DNA of 64,000 bases from contig NC_015680.1 of NCBI RefSeq assembly GCF_000215995.1, positions 372,001-436,000 of the forward strand, in the 5' to 3' direction. The DNA comes from Pyrococcus yayanosii CH1. Its GTDB lineage: Archaea; Methanobacteriota_B; Thermococci; Thermococcales; Thermococcaceae. Both the position numbers and the translations under genes were made by a program. Shown here one piece after another: positions 63,526 through 64,000 of this stretch (within the stretch, counting starts at the first letter, position 1; each line of letters starts with the position of its first letter). The notes below the pieces were generated by a model. The model searched no databases. It saw nothing but the letters and a program-made list of their open reading frames with translations, and was not told the origin of the DNA.

Positions 63526-64000
63526 TAAATCCTTCCCTCCATTTCTTCCTGCATGCTCCTGAGCCTCGCCTTCTCGACTGCCTCCTCGTGCTCCGCCTTA
63601 CCTCTGGCTCCCTTAACCCTCCGGGAGAGGTTAAGTAGTGTGTCCTCCGGCCCGTACAGAATCACGAGGTCGCCGGGCATTATCTTCGTGTTGCCGTGCG
63701 GGGCCCCGATGTACACCTCCTTCCCGTTTACCTTCCTATATATTCCGAGGACGAGTACACCCTCCTTGTCGAGCTCCAGCTCCCTCAGGGTTTTGTTTGC
63801 AAGCCAGCTGTTCTTCTTAACCCTAATTTGGGATATTGAATAACCCCTCGTTATCCCAAGGAGCTGACTGTAGTCGTATATTCTCAGAGATGGAGCGAGA
63901 CGACCGAGAACTTTTCGGATAACCCTCCTCATTGCCCTCTCCACGAGCTTGGAGCGGAAGAAGATATACATGGCGATGAGGCCTACCACGAGAAGGAGAA
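63525..64000 (-). CDS. TrkA-C (RCK_C) domain membrane protein, N-terminus beyond window
   Basis: At least 158 residues. The frame is open to the right edge, where LLLVVGLIAMYIFF reads as the end of a membrane helix, so the true start is outside. A basic juxtamembrane helix leads to a TrkA-C domain (ISQIRVKKNSWLANKTLREL, KIMPGDLVILYGPEDTLLNL), the ligand-binding half of K+ channel regulators. A charged tail follows. Its stop overlaps the K+ channel ATG (ATGTTA-type 1-bp overlap), so both act in potassium transport. Confidence 0.85.
   Translation of the reverse strand, partial: LLLVVGLIAMYIFFRSKLVERAMRRVIRKVLGRLAPSLRIYDYSQLLGITRGYSISQIRVKKNSWLANKTLRELELDKEGVLVLGIYRKVNGKEVYIGAPHGNTKIMPGDLVILYGPEDTLLNLSRRVKGARGKAEHEEAVEKARLRSMQEEMEGRI

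Noticed and set aside
1-64000. CRISPR array
   Set aside because: No regularly spaced identical 28-37 bp repeats were found on reading the window.

Overview
The window is a stretch of a hyperthermophilic euryarchaeon of the order Thermococcales, most likely a Thermococcus rather than a Pyrococcus because of its GC-rich coding regions. The evidence is gene content: AMP phosphorylase, pyruvoyl arginine decarboxylase, GdhA with LrpA downstream, NikR, aRF1, RNase P protein Rpp21, a TopA intein, CGP-CTERM protein sorting and QGAIEYL pilins. Signals agree: archaeal TATA boxes about 25-30 bp before starts, GGTGAT/GGAGGTG ribosome binding sites and dense ATGA overlaps. No rRNA or CRISPR array is visible.

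Layout. 1-2378: end of a Zn-ribbon regulator, an RNase III-like protein, an iron alcohol dehydrogenase and a zinc-finger protein. 2570-6568: tungstate transporter TupABC, a decayed AT-rich stretch with a broken lipoprotein gene, and a TIM-barrel isomerase. 6690-8638: nicotinamidase, AI-2E permease family, HIT protein. 8734-12092: tRNA-Tyr, an AT-rich membrane glycosyltransferase and an IS200/IS605 element with intact TnpA and a TnpB wrecked by three lesions. 12090-15001: deacetylase, tRNA-Leu, NikR, CBS protein. 15000-22426: helical-repeat protein, DUF460 RNase H-like/coiled-coil protein coupled to TopA carrying a 467-residue intein at the active site, methyltransferase, tRNA-Arg. 22513-25117: purine salvage (MTAP and NCS2 permease) and a DtxR regulator. 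25206-29961: OB-like/winged-helix protein with rnp4, MinD with a small membrane partner, DUF2095 and a secreted metacaspase-like protein. 30022-34338: AMP phosphorylase, glycosyltransferase, ubiquitin-like protein, CBS protein and Na+/H+ antiporter. 34635-42756: gdhA-lrpA, gamma carbonic anhydrase-like protein, cis-prenyltransferase, dCMP deaminase, M48 peptidase with BlaI-type regulator, DUF2304/glycosyltransferase pair, aRF1, and an HTH protein whose ribosome binding site lies in a hairpin loop. 42867-46845: two pilins, MazG, AlkA-like glycosylase, MBF1, arginine decarboxylase and a PP-loop ATPase.

46950-47589 is a graveyard holding a frameshifted fragment and a collapsed HEPN/MNT pair. 47637-56793 is housekeeping: Mut7-C protein, MptE, CstA, an ArsA operon, HypE, FtsY, DUF167, an MBL-fold hydrolase and a DRG GTPase. 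56825-64000 is a surface and ion-transport region on the minus strand: a multi-lectin CGP-CTERM protein, a CWB2-like secreted protein, a NAD-kinase-like protein, a pentapeptide/K+ channel fusion and a TrkA-C protein.

The best candidates for something new are the SD-in-loop hairpin, the tandem RNase H-like DUF460 protein coupled to TopA, the zinc/pentapeptide/K+ channel fusion with its RCK-like neighbour, the MinD partner protein, and the MCM-like winged-helix protein next to rnp4. No complete undescribed defence system is visible; what defence-like content there is (TnpB, HEPN/MNT) is broken.
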